DNA of 64,000 bases from Fodinibius sediminis (GTDB lineage Bacteria; Bacteroidota; Rhodothermia; Balneolales; Balneolaceae): positions 1-64,000 of the forward strand of contig NZ_FXTH01000016.1 in NCBI RefSeq assembly GCF_900182555.1. Reading direction: 5' to 3'. The notes beneath the pieces are model-generated. The model searched no databases. It was not told the DNA's origin and saw only the letters and a program-made list of their open reading frames with translations. The position numbers were made by a program, and so were the translations under genes. Of this stretch, positions 27,104-35,915 are shown in pieces. Position 1 is the first letter of the stretch, and every line of letters starts with the position of its first letter.

Positions 27104-29047
27104 ATGAAGTATTTAACATCATTGCTCAGCCTTCTTCTTGTTGTGGGTATAACAACTAGTTTTTCCTATCCGAATGCAGACGTTCCCAAGCAGAAAGTTC
27201 GAACCTTCATCAACCTGCTCGATTATATCGGCAAGGATTACCCGCGTGCGGTGCAGGACGGGGAGATCATCAGTGAGTTTGAATATAATGAGATGGTGAA
27301 TTTCAGCAGGCAAGTGGCCGATCTCCACACCGAGCTCGGGAAAGAAATTGACCAACCGTCGTTTACTACTCTGGGTAATAATATTGCTAAGCTGCAGAAA
27401 GTAATAGCCGAAAAAGCCCCTGCTGAAAAAGTTAGGCACTTAACAAGCGGCGTTCGCGAGGCCATACTCAAACTCGGGTTGGTGAAGGTCACCCCCAGAC
27501 AGTGGCCCGATTTGGCGAACGGCAAGCAGGTTTTTGAAAAACGCTGCCAAAGCTGCCATGGTGCTGCAGGGTTGGGCGACGGGCCGCTGGCGGCCGGGTT
27601 AAATCCGCCGCCGACCAATTTTCAGGAGTCAGCCAACGCCGACAATATGTCCCCGTTGCAGGCGTATAATACCACTCGACTGGGGCTGGAGGGAACGGCC
27701 ATGCGGGCATTCTCGGAGCTCAGCGACCAGCAGGTATGGGATGTCGCCTTTTATATCAACGCATTGAACTATAAAAGGGAGGTGCCCGATTCGATCCAAA
27801 CCACCATTATGCAAGCTCTGGCCGACACTGCCTCCCTGCGCTCGGTTTCCCTCTATACGAACCAGCAATGGAAAAACCTTTTCAGATCACAACATATTGA
27901 TCCCAAGCAGGGTATGCCGGTAGTACGAGGTTTGACGGAGGATCCATCATCCAGTAGCACCCTCACTAAAGCCTCGGCGCTGCTTGAAAAGTCTCAAAAC
28001 GCATATACAAAAAAGAATTTTCCCCAGGCCCGCCGGTTTGCCCTCGATGCTTATCTGGATGGCGTTGAACCGGTAGAAAGTCAAATTCGTGCTTCCAAAC
28101 CGGAGTTGGTCAAACAAGTAGAAACTAAAATGCTGGCGGTGCGTTCCGCCATTCAGAATCGTGTGGACGAGCAGGAGTTGGCTACGAAAATTCAGTTGGC
28201 CTCCCTGGCCATCCAGGAGGCTCAGAACCTGTTGGATAATCAAGAATATTCATTCTGGGTGAATTTTTTGCTGGCCGCGTCCATTCTGTTGCGCGAGGGG
28301 CTGGAAGCCTTTCTGATTATCATGATAATTCTGAGCGTGCTACGCTCAATGGAGGCTAGCCATGCTGTCAAGTATGTGCATGGCGGGTGGATTGCCGCGC
28401 TACTGCTGGGCATTGTCGGCTGGTTTGTCATTCAGTCACTCATTGGGTTCAGTTCACTGCAACGGGAGCTCATGGAAGCAATCGGAGCAGGTGTTGCCGT
28501 GGTTATGTTACTATACATCGGGTTCTGGATGCATAGCAAGACGCACGTCGCCCAGTGGACGCGCTTCATTAAGGAGAGAGTACATGATTTACTGAGTGAT
28601 CAACGTATCTGGGGGCTGGCGCTACTTTCGTTTATTGTGGTATTCCGAGAAGCGTTCGAGTCAATTATTTTCTTGTCTTCTATTAGTCTTAAATCAGCCG
28701 GGGGCAATGCAGGTATATATCTGGCACTCATTGCGGTAGCGATGCTTATCACCGGTATCGGGTATGTCTTTAACCGGGTGACCCGAAATATCCCCGTCCG
28801 CCAGCTGTTCCGGTATTCTTCGCTCATGCTGGCTGTACTGGCGGTTATCCTGATCGGGAAGGGCGTGCGAAGTCTGCAGGAGGCCGGATACATCGAAATT
28901 GGGAGCCTGCCGGTTAACTGGAATATTCCCGCGCTGGGGCTGTATACTACCTGGCCGACGATACTGGCACAAGTTGCGGTACTAACTATTATCGGGGGAC
29001 TGTGGTACTACAGCAATCATCTGGCACGACAGCTACAAAGTGCATAA
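27104..29047 (+). CDS. cytochrome c / FTR1-type iron permease fusion
   Basis: 647 residues with a signal peptide. The first 380 residues are periplasmic and contain one c-type heme site (CQSCHGAAGLGDGP) and a helical spacer. The C-terminal part has about seven helices with both FTR1 iron motifs, REGLEAFLI and FREAFES. In this family a periplasmic cytochrome c is thought to assist electron or iron handling before permeation. It could import ferric or ferrous iron. It is a single gene with about 150 bp upstream and 344 bp downstream of non-coding DNA. Confidence 0.92.
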   Translation: MKYLTSLLSLLLVVGITTSFSYPNADVPKQKVRTFINLLDYIGKDYPRAVQDGEIISEFEYNEMVNFSRQVADLHTELGKEIDQPSFTTLGNNIAKLQKVIAEKAPAEKVRHLTSGVREAILKLGLVKVTPRQWPDLANGKQVFEKRCQSCHGAAGLGDGPLAAGLNPPPTNFQESANADNMSPLQAYNTTRLGLEGTAMRAFSELSDQQVWDVAFYINALNYKREVPDSIQTTIMQALADTASLRSVSLYTNQQWKNLFRSQHIDPKQGMPVVRGLTEDPSSSSTLTKASALLEKSQNAYTKKNFPQARRFALDAYLDGVEPVESQIRASKPELVKQVETKMLAVRSAIQNRVDEQELATKIQLASLAIQEAQNLLDNQEYSFWVNFLLAASILLREGLEAFLIIMIILSVLRSMEASHAVKYVHGGWIAALLLGIVGWFVIQSLIGFSSLQRELMEAIGAGVAVVMLLYIGFWMHSKTHVAQWTRFIKERVHDLLSDQRIWGLALLSFIVVFREAFESIIFLSSISLKSAGGNAGIYLALIAVAMLITGIGYVFNRVTRNIPVRQLFRYSSLMLAVLAVILIGKGVRSLQEAGYIEIGSLPVNWNIPALGLYTTWPTILAQVAVLTIIGGLWYYSNHLARQLQSA

Positions 29048-29391
29048 CGGATGGGACAAAATGTTGTCGTAAAACATAATGTATCCTATCTGTTCTCTTG
29101 AATGAGGGGGTAGGAGACGGTGCCTTTGGAGCATTAAAACTCCTTGGCAAACAGGCTCGATTGGTCACATTAGAGGGTTACATAAAGTTACATTTCTGCT
29201 AATCATATCACCATTTTCAATAAATGGTATTGGCAGCCCCCATCGTGACTAAAATGAGCGTGGACTAACTTAAATAAACCATTTGTCAGATGAGGGGAGA
29301 GAGAGAGAAAAACTGGAACTAATGCCGGTATATCTGCATATTACAGGATACAGATACCGCAAGGGGTGAATCGATAGCAGTATTTCTTGGT
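29048..29391. other. intergenic gap, no gene recognised
   Basis: 344 bp between the iron permease and the MtrA-like gene. A 33-codon open stretch near 29101 (reading NEGVGDGAFGALKLLGKQ) has no start codon and no recognised match; it might be a gene remnant. No convincing terminator or operator was found. Confidence 0.4.
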
Positions 29392-30060
29392 ATGTCTGAT
29401 CAGAAAAAAATTCTTCGCTCTATTATGCATGGGATAAAGGGGCTTATGCCCACTGATTCTTCCGGAGAACAGACCACGTCGGTTCGGGCCTATCATAAGA
29501 TGCTATCGATCAAAGACCTGTTGCAGGGCAACCTCTTGAATCGCTGGTGGGACCGAGATAGATGGCCCGTTACTTCCGGAAACTATCTGGTTGGCGAGCG
29601 GAAAAGTCCGGTGGCTATCTGCACGCTGACCTCCCCGCAGCTCATGGAGCCGCTCCAGAAAGCCGAAGGAACAGCTATTGTCGGCCGGTTGGTGACCGCT
29701 AACTTAGGCATCGAAAAGATCATCCGGAATATCATTTCCAATCCGAATATTCGGTACCTGCTCCTTTGCGGTGAAGATTCGCCGGTCTTTCACCCGGGAC
29801 AAACGCTGCACTCTCTATTTGAAAAGGGCGTCGATAGCGATCATAGAATCATAGAAGCACAAGGCCATTACCCCGTGCTTATCAATATCGATCGGGAACT
29901 TATAGAGCATTTCAGAAACCACATTGTCCTTATCGACTGCACCGGGGAAGGGAACCTCGACGCTCTACAACGGACGATCATGCGGCTGGGCAAAGCGGAG
30001 ACGGCTCTGCGGTTGGGCGTGGATTACGAACAAGATCATCCTATTCCCCCTCGGGCATAG
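29392..30060 (+). CDS. MtrA-like (tetrahydromethanopterin methyltransferase A) domain protein
   Basis: 222 residues resembling subunit A of methanogen tetrahydromethanopterin S-methyltransferase: GNYLVGERKSPVAICTLTS, IVGRLVTANLGIEKIIRNII, SNPNIRYLLLCGEDSPVFHP and INIDRELIEHF are all family segments. The methanogen protein binds a corrinoid. No other methyltransferase subunits are here, there is no membrane anchor, and the host is a bacterium, so the role is unknown; a corrinoid- or metal-binding protein is possible. Its last 20 bp overlap the end of the convergent CDF gene. Confidence 0.8.
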   Translation: MSDQKKILRSIMHGIKGLMPTDSSGEQTTSVRAYHKMLSIKDLLQGNLLNRWWDRDRWPVTSGNYLVGERKSPVAICTLTSPQLMEPLQKAEGTAIVGRLVTANLGIEKIIRNIISNPNIRYLLLCGEDSPVFHPGQTLHSLFEKGVDSDHRIIEAQGHYPVLINIDRELIEHFRNHIVLIDCTGEGNLDALQRTIMRLGKAETALRLGVDYEQDHPIPPRA

Positions 30061-30955
30061 CATCATCCGGTAAAGCGGGTTCAATATGGATCAGTACGTC
30101 CCGCAGGTACGGGTGCAGGCCCAGCAGCTGGTCTTTGACCTCGTGGGCAATGCGGTGGCCTTCCCGGACGGACAAGTCAGGGGGAACCCGCAGGTGGAAG
30201 TCCATATAGCGATCAAAGCCCATCTTGCGAAGGCGCAGGTTTTTAATGCTCTGCACTTGCGGATGGTTCAAGGCGACTTGCTCTACCTTATCCAGCCATT
30301 CTGGGTTGGGTTGCCTGTCCATGAGTTCTCCCAGGGCCGGGCGGCCCATGCGAAAAGCATTCCCTAAAATGATGACGGCGGCCCCCAGGGCGGCCCAGTC
30401 GTCGGCAATTTCATAACCCGGTCCACCCAGTAAGGCAATAGAAATACCAATGAACGCAGCGCCCGAGGTAATGGCATCACTTCGGTGATGAAAGCCATCG
30501 GCTTTAATGGCCTGACTTTCTACCGATTCCCCAACGCCGGATACATAGCGTGATAGGCCTTCTTTGACAAGAATCACTACAGCGAGCACGCCAAGCGTGA
30601 AGCCCGCGGGTGGGTGGTGGCGCGTGGTTAGGTTTCCGATACTTTCATAGGCGATAAAACCGGCGGCGATGACAAGTCCCAGCACAACGACCAAGGCGGC
30701 GAGGGGTTCGGCTTTGCCGTGCCCATACGGATGATCCTGATCCGGAGGCTTGGCTGAGGTCCGCAGTCCGATAAACATGACGGAGGCCGTAAAAATATCG
30801 CCGACAGACTCGACGGCATCGGCAATGAGAGCAAAAGAATGGCCAAGGATCCCAGCAACAGCTTTAACGACGGCTAACACAACACTAATAGCAATGCCGA
30901 TAGCGGTCGTTTTGAATCCTTGCCGGGCGGGATGCGTGTCGTTTGGGTTACTCAA
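30041..30955 (-). CDS. CDF-family divalent metal exporter
   Basis: About 304 residues if started at TTG 30955, which overlaps the stop of the upstream gene (an ATG at 31018 would overlap that gene by 71 bp and give a polar extension). Six helices carry the metal-binding pairs LIADAVESVGD and ADGFHHRSDAITS, followed by the cytoplasmic domain (LNHPQVQSIKNLRLRKMGFD and GHRIAHEVKDQL). This is the full FieF/MamM-type layout, so it probably exports Zn2+, Fe2+ or similar ions to the periplasm. It is cotranscribed with the DUF2231 gene. Confidence 0.9.
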   Translation of the reverse strand: MSNPNDTHPARQGFKTTAIGIAISVVLAVVKAVAGILGHSFALIADAVESVGDIFTASVMFIGLRTSAKPPDQDHPYGHGKAEPLAALVVVLGLVIAAGFIAYESIGNLTTRHHPPAGFTLGVLAVVILVKEGLSRYVSGVGESVESQAIKADGFHHRSDAITSGAAFIGISIALLGGPGYEIADDWAALGAAVIILGNAFRMGRPALGELMDRQPNPEWLDKVEQVALNHPQVQSIKNLRLRKMGFDRYMDFHLRVPPDLSVREGHRIAHEVKDQLLGLHPYLRDVLIHIEPALPDDAMPEGE

Positions 30956-31445
30956 ATTCGGTACATCTTTTGGTGGGTTGATAGACCGCCGCGCTTTGCT
31001 GGTACACCAGTTTAGCACCCAGGTGGGCGGTATATCCTAAATAAAAGCTTCCCCCGATTAACAGGATGGTGACCGCCCATTGTTTGAGGGCAGAGGTGAT
31101 CCACCGGATGCCCCATAGGTCGAGCAGATCAATAACGGTCCCGGCCGAAAACAGATACCCAAGCGTAAAGGCCGCTTGCTCGTGGGCTTCCAACACGGTA
31201 GGATCACACATGCTGCGATTGACAACGCCATCGGCGATGGTGCCGGTATACACGGCAATCCAGGCAAATCCAAGACCCACGTAGAGCATCACCCGGCTCA
31301 TGGCAAGGGCTACCCCGGCCCGGGAAGAAGTAAGGCCATGCCAAAACAGGCGGGCGATGACTGCCCCCAACAGTAGTACAATGGGAAAATGTACCACCAT
31401 GGGGTGCCACAACTCACTTCTCCACATGCTCGGAAGAGGGTCCAT
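30948..31445 (-). CDS. DUF2231-type membrane protein
   Basis: 165 residues (a start at Met7, position 31427, is also plausible). The N-terminus has the DUF2231 hallmark LWHPMVVHFPIVLLLGAVIA, and four helices follow, with a second conserved set near the end (YLGYTAHLGAKLVYQ). A Cys at CDPTVLEAHEQAAF and one near the C-terminus (KRCTEFE) are present. Members often lie beside metal or cytochrome genes; their role is not settled. The stop overlaps the CDF start, so the two are coupled. Confidence 0.85.
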   Translation of the reverse strand: MDPLPSMWRSELWHPMVVHFPIVLLLGAVIARLFWHGLTSSRAGVALAMSRVMLYVGLGFAWIAVYTGTIADGVVNRSMCDPTVLEAHEQAAFTLGYLFSAGTVIDLLDLWGIRWITSALKQWAVTILLIGGSFYLGYTAHLGAKLVYQQSAAVYQPTKRCTEFE

Positions 31446-31446
31446 G

Positions 31447-31764
31447 TTACTGCAGGATCTCTACGCTAATCGGATCCAGACGCTGACCCGTTTTTTCAAC
31501 TTCGACTTGCACTTGCTGGCCGGTCTGCAAAGTACTGAACGGGACCGTCTGGCCGCCTTGGGTAAGCGTGGTGGTGTCGGTAAAATACAGCTCCAGGCGC
31601 TGCCCGTCCTCGGTTTCCACGTATATTTCGGTTTCCTCGGGGTTGAGCTCGTCAATGGTGCCGGTATAGGTGCCCGACTCTACCACGTCGGTACCACCGC
31701 CTCCGCAAGCGGCAAGCATGAGCGTGAATGCTAAAAATATACTGGCTAATGATATGTGTCTCAT
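31447..31764 (-). CDS. small lipoprotein of unknown function
   Basis: 105 residues. Lipobox LAACG at about residues 17-21 is followed by a glycine linker and a small beta-rich domain (YTGTIDELNPEETEIYVETE, TGQQVQVEVEKTGQ) similar in plan to OB-like or DUF5666-like periplasmic domains. It ends one base before the DUF2231 gene begins, so it is the first gene of a three-gene operon with that gene and the CDF exporter. Function unknown. Confidence 0.75.
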   Translation of the reverse strand: MRHISLASIFLAFTLMLAACGGGGTDVVESGTYTGTIDELNPEETEIYVETEDGQRLELYFTDTTTLTQGGQTVPFSTLQTGQQVQVEVEKTGQRLDPISVEILQ

Positions 31765-32231
31765 AATAATGGTTGGTTAAATGATATATAACAACAATGG
31801 TTGTCTGCGTGCCGAAAAGATAATGATACTTTAGCAAATTCAAACCATGCACAAAAGAGAAAAAAATAAGCCCTAAAGCCTTTGAAAGGTCATTTTTAAA
31901 ATGATTAATGATAAAAATACCGGCATTGTGCTCTATTTCTTAAACGTTGCACCGGCCAATGTTAAAATTAGCTTTAATAGTATTATATATTAGGCAAAGC
32001 TAAAAAATATGCTCATAAAATTATCATTCAAGTAGCTTAGGGGGGAGGCTTCTACTAAAGGGGGTCACCTTTATTTGTTGAAAGGAGAGATAGGTCACGG
32101 ATTGGTTTATATTCATCGTTAAAATAGAGAACTTGAACGGTGGCAATCAGCCCATAGGGAAGGGGAACGGTACATTCATGATGTCATACTGCCCAAGATG
32201 GGCTTCCCTTTTAGCATATAAACAGACGAAA
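31765..32231. other. intergenic gap with promoter for the lipoprotein operon
   Basis: 467 bp, AT-rich, between the end of the 145-residue membrane protein gene and the start of the lipoprotein operon. It must hold that operon's promoter, but I cannot place one firmly. No gene is recognised in any frame. Confidence 0.4.
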
Positions 32232-32669
32232 TCATTTCTGTAATCCCCATCCCAGTGTTCCTCCGTAGATTAGGTGCAAGACCAAGGTAGCAATAGCAAT
32301 TTTAGGGGTGACAGCTAAACCAAATACGCCCCATCCAAGAAATGGCAGTACGATAAGGTCCATAATCAGCCATAGCATAACGCCCCATCCCAAGCCGTAC
32401 CAAATATTTCCTTTGGTTTTTACCCAATTAAACAGAACCGCTCCCCAGAATGCTCCGTATCCGAAGTGGGTGATGATGGCAAATGCTATAATCAATGGTT
32501 TGGGAGCACTACCCAGCAGTCCTTTGGCAATGGCCGCCGGAATGGGTTCGGGAATAGGACTCACGCCGGTGCCCATCCCGATCAGCATGATAATTGACAT
32601 CAAAAGCGTTCCGAGCAGCCCATACCATAGTCCTTTCTTGGTAGATGTGTTCGTAAGCAAAGAAGACAT
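32232..32669 (-). CDS. integral membrane protein of unknown function
   Basis: 145 residues with four predicted helices: GLLGTLLMSIIMLIGMGTG, LIIAFAIITHFGYGAFWGAV, WYGLGWGVMLWLIMDLIVL and IAIATLVLHLIYGGTLGWGL. The layout resembles YagU/DUF6789-like small membrane proteins. Its promoter carries a 30-bp sequence nearly identical to one before ynfA and the ArsR gene 0.4 kb away, so all three are probably one regulon. Function unknown. Confidence 0.7.
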   Translation of the reverse strand: MSSLLTNTSTKKGLWYGLLGTLLMSIIMLIGMGTGVSPIPEPIPAAIAKGLLGSAPKPLIIAFAIITHFGYGAFWGAVLFNWVKTKGNIWYGLGWGVMLWLIMDLIVLPFLGWGVFGLAVTPKIAIATLVLHLIYGGTLGWGLQK

Positions 32670-32678
32670 AACAGAATT

Positions 32679-32708
32679 AATTGTTTATTAATTTTAAAAC
32701 AATTAAAC
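32679..32708 (-). promoter_or_regulatory. operator candidate 1 of the YnfA-linked ArsR regulator
   Basis: A perfect 10-bp inverted repeat TTAATTGTTT / AAACAATTAA (32677-32706) lies 8 bp before the start of the 145-residue membrane protein gene. The 30 bp at 32679-32708 agree with 33101-33130 at 25 of 30 positions by eye. Symmetry, repetition and location next to an arsR-like gene suggest its binding site. Confidence 0.6.
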
Positions 32709-32763
32709 ATATAGATTATCTGTTCTCTATTCAACTCTTTTACTAACGCCAAAAGGTGCGCGG

Positions 32764-33096
32764 CTAACCGCTTCGCGGCCAGTACATCATAATAGCTACC
32801 CCGATCAGAGCAAGCATGGCGCCAATGAGATCATATTTGTCCGGTTGGATCCCGTCCACTTTCCAGCCCCACAACAGGGACAGCACAATAAAAACGCCCC
32901 CATATGCGGCATATACCCGGCCAAAATGGGCCGGTTGCAGCGTAGGAATAAACCCGTATAAGGCCAGCACAACCATACCGGAAAGCCCGTACACCCAGCT
33001 TTTGCTGTCTCTGAGCCAGACCCACACCAGATAGCCACCCCCGATTTCAAGCAGGCCGGCAAGAATAAAGTAGAAGATAGATTTCAGATAGACCAT
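32764..33096 (-). CDS. ynfA: YnfA-family (UPF0060) membrane protein
   Basis: 110 residues from ATG 33096 (a longer frame exists but would cover the operator). Four helices match Ynf[21 protein letters not shown] with the family Glu, [20 protein letters not shown] and [20 protein letters not shown]. YnfA is a small-multidrug-resistance-like efflux protein in enterobacteria. It is divergent from an ArsR regulator with a shared operator, so its expression is probably induced by whatever metal or thiol-reactive signal that repressor senses. Confidence 0.9.
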   Translation of the reverse strand: MVYLKSIFYFILAGLLEIGGGYLVWVWLRDSKSWVYGLSGMVVLALYGFIPTLQPAHFGRVYAAYGGVFIVLSLLWGWKVDGIQPDKYDLIGAMLALIGVAIMMYWPRSG

Positions 33097-33100
33097 GTCA

Positions 33101-33130
33101 AATTGTTTAAGTAATTTAAAACTGTTAAAC
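33101..33130. promoter_or_regulatory. operator candidate 2 of the YnfA-linked ArsR regulator
   Basis: AATTGTTTAAG...ACTGTTAAAC in the 63-bp gap between ynfA and the divergent arsR gene. It is nearly the same as the site at 32679-32708 and contains GTTTAA/TTAAAC arms. It could control both ynfA and arsR. Confidence 0.6.
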
Positions 33131-33159
33131 TCCTGGGGAAGGTTAATGAATTTACTGCT

Positions 33160-33516
33160 ATGAGCCAATCTCTCGATGTAACGTTTAAAGCGTTAGGACA
33201 TCCCAAACGACTTGCGATTCTCAAGCGGTTAATTCGCCGCGTTCATACGTGCTGTACGGTAAATGCGGAGGAAGAATGCTGCCTGGAAGAGCCTACCTGT
33301 GATTTTGGCGAACTAAAAGAAGATCTTGGCATCTCCAAATCCTCACTCTCTCTTCATCTAAAAGAACTGCGACATGCCGGATTGGTAGAAAAGATTAAAA
33401 CCGGACGGAAAGTTGCGCTGCAGGTGAACCCGGATCGTTTGGAGGAGCTCAAGGAGTTTTTTGAGATTTCTATCGATCAGCAAACACGACAGTGGATGGT
33501 AGATAAGGTAACTTAA
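33160..33516 (+). CDS. ArsR/SmtB-family repressor with cysteine cluster
   Basis: 118 residues. Winged-helix fold with [14 protein letters not shown], the recognition region [21 protein letters not shown] and the wing. An insert after the first helices has seven nearby cysteines or so ([21 protein letters not shown] region), an unusual and likely thiolate metal or metalloid sensing site. It is divergent from ynfA over a shared operator and its stop overlaps the stop of the oxidoreductase gene by 4 bp (convergent). Confidence 0.9.
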   Translation: MSQSLDVTFKALGHPKRLAILKRLIRRVHTCCTVNAEEECCLEEPTCDFGELKEDLGISKSSLSLHLKELRHAGLVEKIKTGRKVALQVNPDRLEELKEFFEISIDQQTRQWMVDKVT

Positions 33517-34865
33517 ACCATATACGAAATATCAGAAGCATGTGACGGATACGCATAGACCATCTTTTTCAGCGCTGTTGCTTTCAGGTTCTGGTTTATG
33601 GCCATGGCAAACAGGTTGATGATTTCCTCGGATTTGCTGCCCAGCACGTGCGCCCCTAACATTTGGCCGTTCTCGTTGTTGAAGATGGTTTTAAAAGCGG
33701 CAGGGGTTTCGTTGGTTCGCCGGTAGGAATACCATTGGTCTGTTTTTTTGAATTTAACTGTCATGTCATGACCCGCATCGCGAGCTTGTTGTTCAGTTAA
33801 CCCGACCATCGCCAGGGGCGGAACAGTAAACACCACGGTAGGTTGGGCCGGATATTCTGCTTTTTTGTTATTTCCTTCCAGCAGGTTGGAAGCCACAACG
33901 TGAGATTCAAAACCGGCAACTGGGGTTAGGGGCAGCCCATCGGTGTCGGCGGCATCTCCGGCGGCATAGACGTTGGCATTGCTGGGACTTTGCAGGTACT
34001 CGTTAACTGTGATTCCCCGCTTACCTCGTTCCACATTTCCTTTCTCCAGATCCATATCGTCAATATCCGGTACGCGTCCCGCACCATGGATCACGAGATC
34101 CCCGGAAATAGACCGGGGCTTCCCCTTTTGGGAAGCTTTAACGGTAAAATCCTGTCCATCCTTTTGTACGGATTGTACTTCGGCTCCGAGATGCGCCGAA
34201 ATACCCAGCTTTTCTGTTTTTTCTAACAAAATATCCACCAAGTCGCCGTCAAAGCCCTCCAGCGGACGCTCTCCGCGATGCACAATATGCACCTTGCTTC
34301 CGGCTCGCGCTGCAATATGGGCAAACTCAAAGGAGATAAAGCCACCACCAACGAAGACGATGGTCTCGGGGAGCTCCTCCAGCTCCAGAAACTCGGTGCT
34401 GGTCGTAAGATGTTCAACCCCGTCAATAGGCAGCGGCGCAGGTTTAGCCCCGGCAGCAATTAAAAAGTTATTGGCTTTCAAGAATTCACCATTTACTTCG
34501 ATGGTTCCTTCGTCAACAAATGATGCCCGTCCGTGGATAGGAGTAATACCAACCTTTTGCATGCCCTTTTCCCGGTGTTCGGGTACGGGCTGGGTAAAAG
34601 ACTCTTTGAACTGCATTAACTGCTGCCAATCTATGTGAGTATCCGTGGGGACGCCGGTACGGTTCATGCGTCGGTTCCAGTCAATTAGTTCGGCCGCCCC
34701 GACCAGCACTTTCTTGGGGTCGCAGCCGCGCAGGGCGCAGGTGCCGCCAAAGGGCCGGGAGTCAATCTGTGCCACCTCCCAGCCTGCTTTAGCGCATTTT
34801 CTGGCAGCCGTCGAGCCGCCTGATCCGGTTCCGATAACAATGAGGTCGAAATTAGATGTTGCCAT
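33513..34865 (-). CDS. FAD-dependent disulfide oxidoreductase, glutathione-reductase/MerA-like
   Basis: 450 residues. FAD motif LIVIGTGSGGSTAARKCAKA, redox-active pair GGTCALRGCDPKKVL, NAD(P) motif VFVGGGFISFEFAHIAARAG, second FAD motif VYAAGDAADTDG and a C-terminal dimerisation domain. The active-site spacing is that of class I disulfide reductases, but the sequence is CALRGC where MerA and glutathione reductase have CVNVGC. It lacks the HMA domain and the C-terminal Cys pair of MerA. It is last in the mercury gene cluster, so a supporting thiol reductase role is likely; the substrate is unknown. Confidence 0.85.
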   Translation of the reverse strand: MATSNFDLIVIGTGSGGSTAARKCAKAGWEVAQIDSRPFGGTCALRGCDPKKVLVGAAELIDWNRRMNRTGVPTDTHIDWQQLMQFKESFTQPVPEHREKGMQKVGITPIHGRASFVDEGTIEVNGEFLKANNFLIAAGAKPAPLPIDGVEHLTTSTEFLELEELPETIVFVGGGFISFEFAHIAARAGSKVHIVHRGERPLEGFDGDLVDILLEKTEKLGISAHLGAEVQSVQKDGQDFTVKASQKGKPRSISGDLVIHGAGRVPDIDDMDLEKGNVERGKRGITVNEYLQSPSNANVYAAGDAADTDGLPLTPVAGFESHVVASNLLEGNNKKAEYPAQPTVVFTVPPLAMVGLTEQQARDAGHDMTVKFKKTDQWYSYRRTNETPAAFKTIFNNENGQMLGAHVLGSKSEEIINLFAMAINQNLKATALKKMVYAYPSHASDISYMV

Positions 34866-34871
34866 AGTTGC

Positions 34872-35627
34872 TTATTTATTTTGACTATCTATTGGTTTAT
34901 CCAACAAAAAAGGTCCGAACCACCGTTTATCTTCTGCCTTTAGAAAGTATTGTACACCAATACCCAGTATGATACCGAATGCAATATGTGCGACCAGGGT
35001 AATCAGGAAGAGTTGCGGCCAGGCATTGTTGACGCCGAAGGGTCCGACCATAGGTCCCATGGGTGGCGCTGTCATCATACCGATCTCAACAACGGTAAGC
35101 CAGGCAACAGCCCAACCGATGGCGCTTTTGTAGCTGGATCGCTTACCCCAGACGAAGGCATAAAACAGACCAAAGTTGGCGCCATTTAGGAAGTGGATGA
35201 GGAAGCCGACCGAGTAGTACCAGGCAAAATTCTTGCTGCCGGTAGCGATCATGCCGAACATTTCAGGCGTGTCGCCCGGAAGCCATTGGTAGATTACGCC
35301 CATTTGACGGAAAAAGTCCAGTCCCACCGTAGCCAGCGCTCCGATGCCGAAACCGACCACAATGCGCCGATAGATATCCGGATAGTGTTTTTTACAGTAC
35401 CACGCTATAACAATTAATCCCAGAATAGCCGGAATATAGACGAAGGGAATATATCCACCGGCAAACTGGTGGGCGGCCATAATCATTTCCGGTCCTTTGA
35501 TTTTCTCCATCACAAGCTGGGCATAACCAGTCGAAAGCGTAACCAGTTGGATGGGTACGGCTCCGCCGAAGAACAATGCCAGCAGGATGAGAAGCGTGCG
35601 CTTGGTGTCTTTCGGTGAAGTATTCAT
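34872..35627 (-). CDS. polytopic membrane protein in the mer cluster
   Basis: 251 residues, about seven helices; not recognised. Prominent segments are LLALFFGGAVPIQLVTLSTG, IPFVYIPAILGLIVIAWYC, NFGLFYAFVWGKRSS, WLTVVEIGMMTAPPMGPMVG and HIAFGIILGIGVQYFL. The methionine/proline-rich MMTAPPMGPMVGPFG turn might hold soft metals. It follows the small membrane gene and precedes the oxidoreductase on the same strand with 6 bp between, so it belongs to the mercury operon. Transport of mercury compounds is possible but is only inferred from position. Confidence 0.65.
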   Translation of the reverse strand: MNTSPKDTKRTLLILLALFFGGAVPIQLVTLSTGYAQLVMEKIKGPEMIMAAHQFAGGYIPFVYIPAILGLIVIAWYCKKHYPDIYRRIVVGFGIGALATVGLDFFRQMGVIYQWLPGDTPEMFGMIATGSKNFAWYYSVGFLIHFLNGANFGLFYAFVWGKRSSYKSAIGWAVAWLTVVEIGMMTAPPMGPMVGPFGVNNAWPQLFLITLVAHIAFGIILGIGVQYFLKAEDKRWFGPFLLDKPIDSQNK

Positions 35628-35684
35628 AAGTTAGCTCTGTGATTTTAAAGTTAAAATGCGGTTTCTTGTTGGAGTTCGTGGGTA

Positions 35685-35915
35685 TTATTTATTTTGTTTG
35701 AAATACCAATATCCAATGAAAGAGATCAACACAACCGCTGCGGCCGCAACCCAAAATCCTTTGGAGACCAGAAGTGCCGACAAACTTATACCTCCCAGCA
35801 ACACGAGCAAGGCAACTCCAATACAACAGATAGCATGCAGCAGGAGAAGTATCAGCGCTGCCCAGGCATCCGACCAGTTATTTTGATTGTTATTCGTGTG
35901 ATCAGTCTTCTCCAT
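35685..35915 (-). CDS. small two-helix membrane protein with Cys-Cys pair
   Basis: 76 residues, two hydrophobic helices. The first contains LLLHAICCIGVALLVLLGG with vicinal cysteines, as in the first helix of MerT, MerF and MerC transporters. The tail is short and positive. It overlaps the end of merF by 14 bp on the same strand. A mercuric-ion import role beside MerF is likely; family assignment is tentative. Confidence 0.7.
   Translation of the reverse strand: MEKTDHTNNNQNNWSDAWAALILLLLHAICCIGVALLVLLGGISLSALLVSKGFWVAAAAVVLISFIGYWYFKQNK

Noticed and set aside
30956-31018. Upstream ATG start for the CDF exporter
   Set aside because: It would overlap the DUF2231 gene by 71 bp and add a polar extension with no family match; the TTG at 30955 overlapping the stop is preferred.
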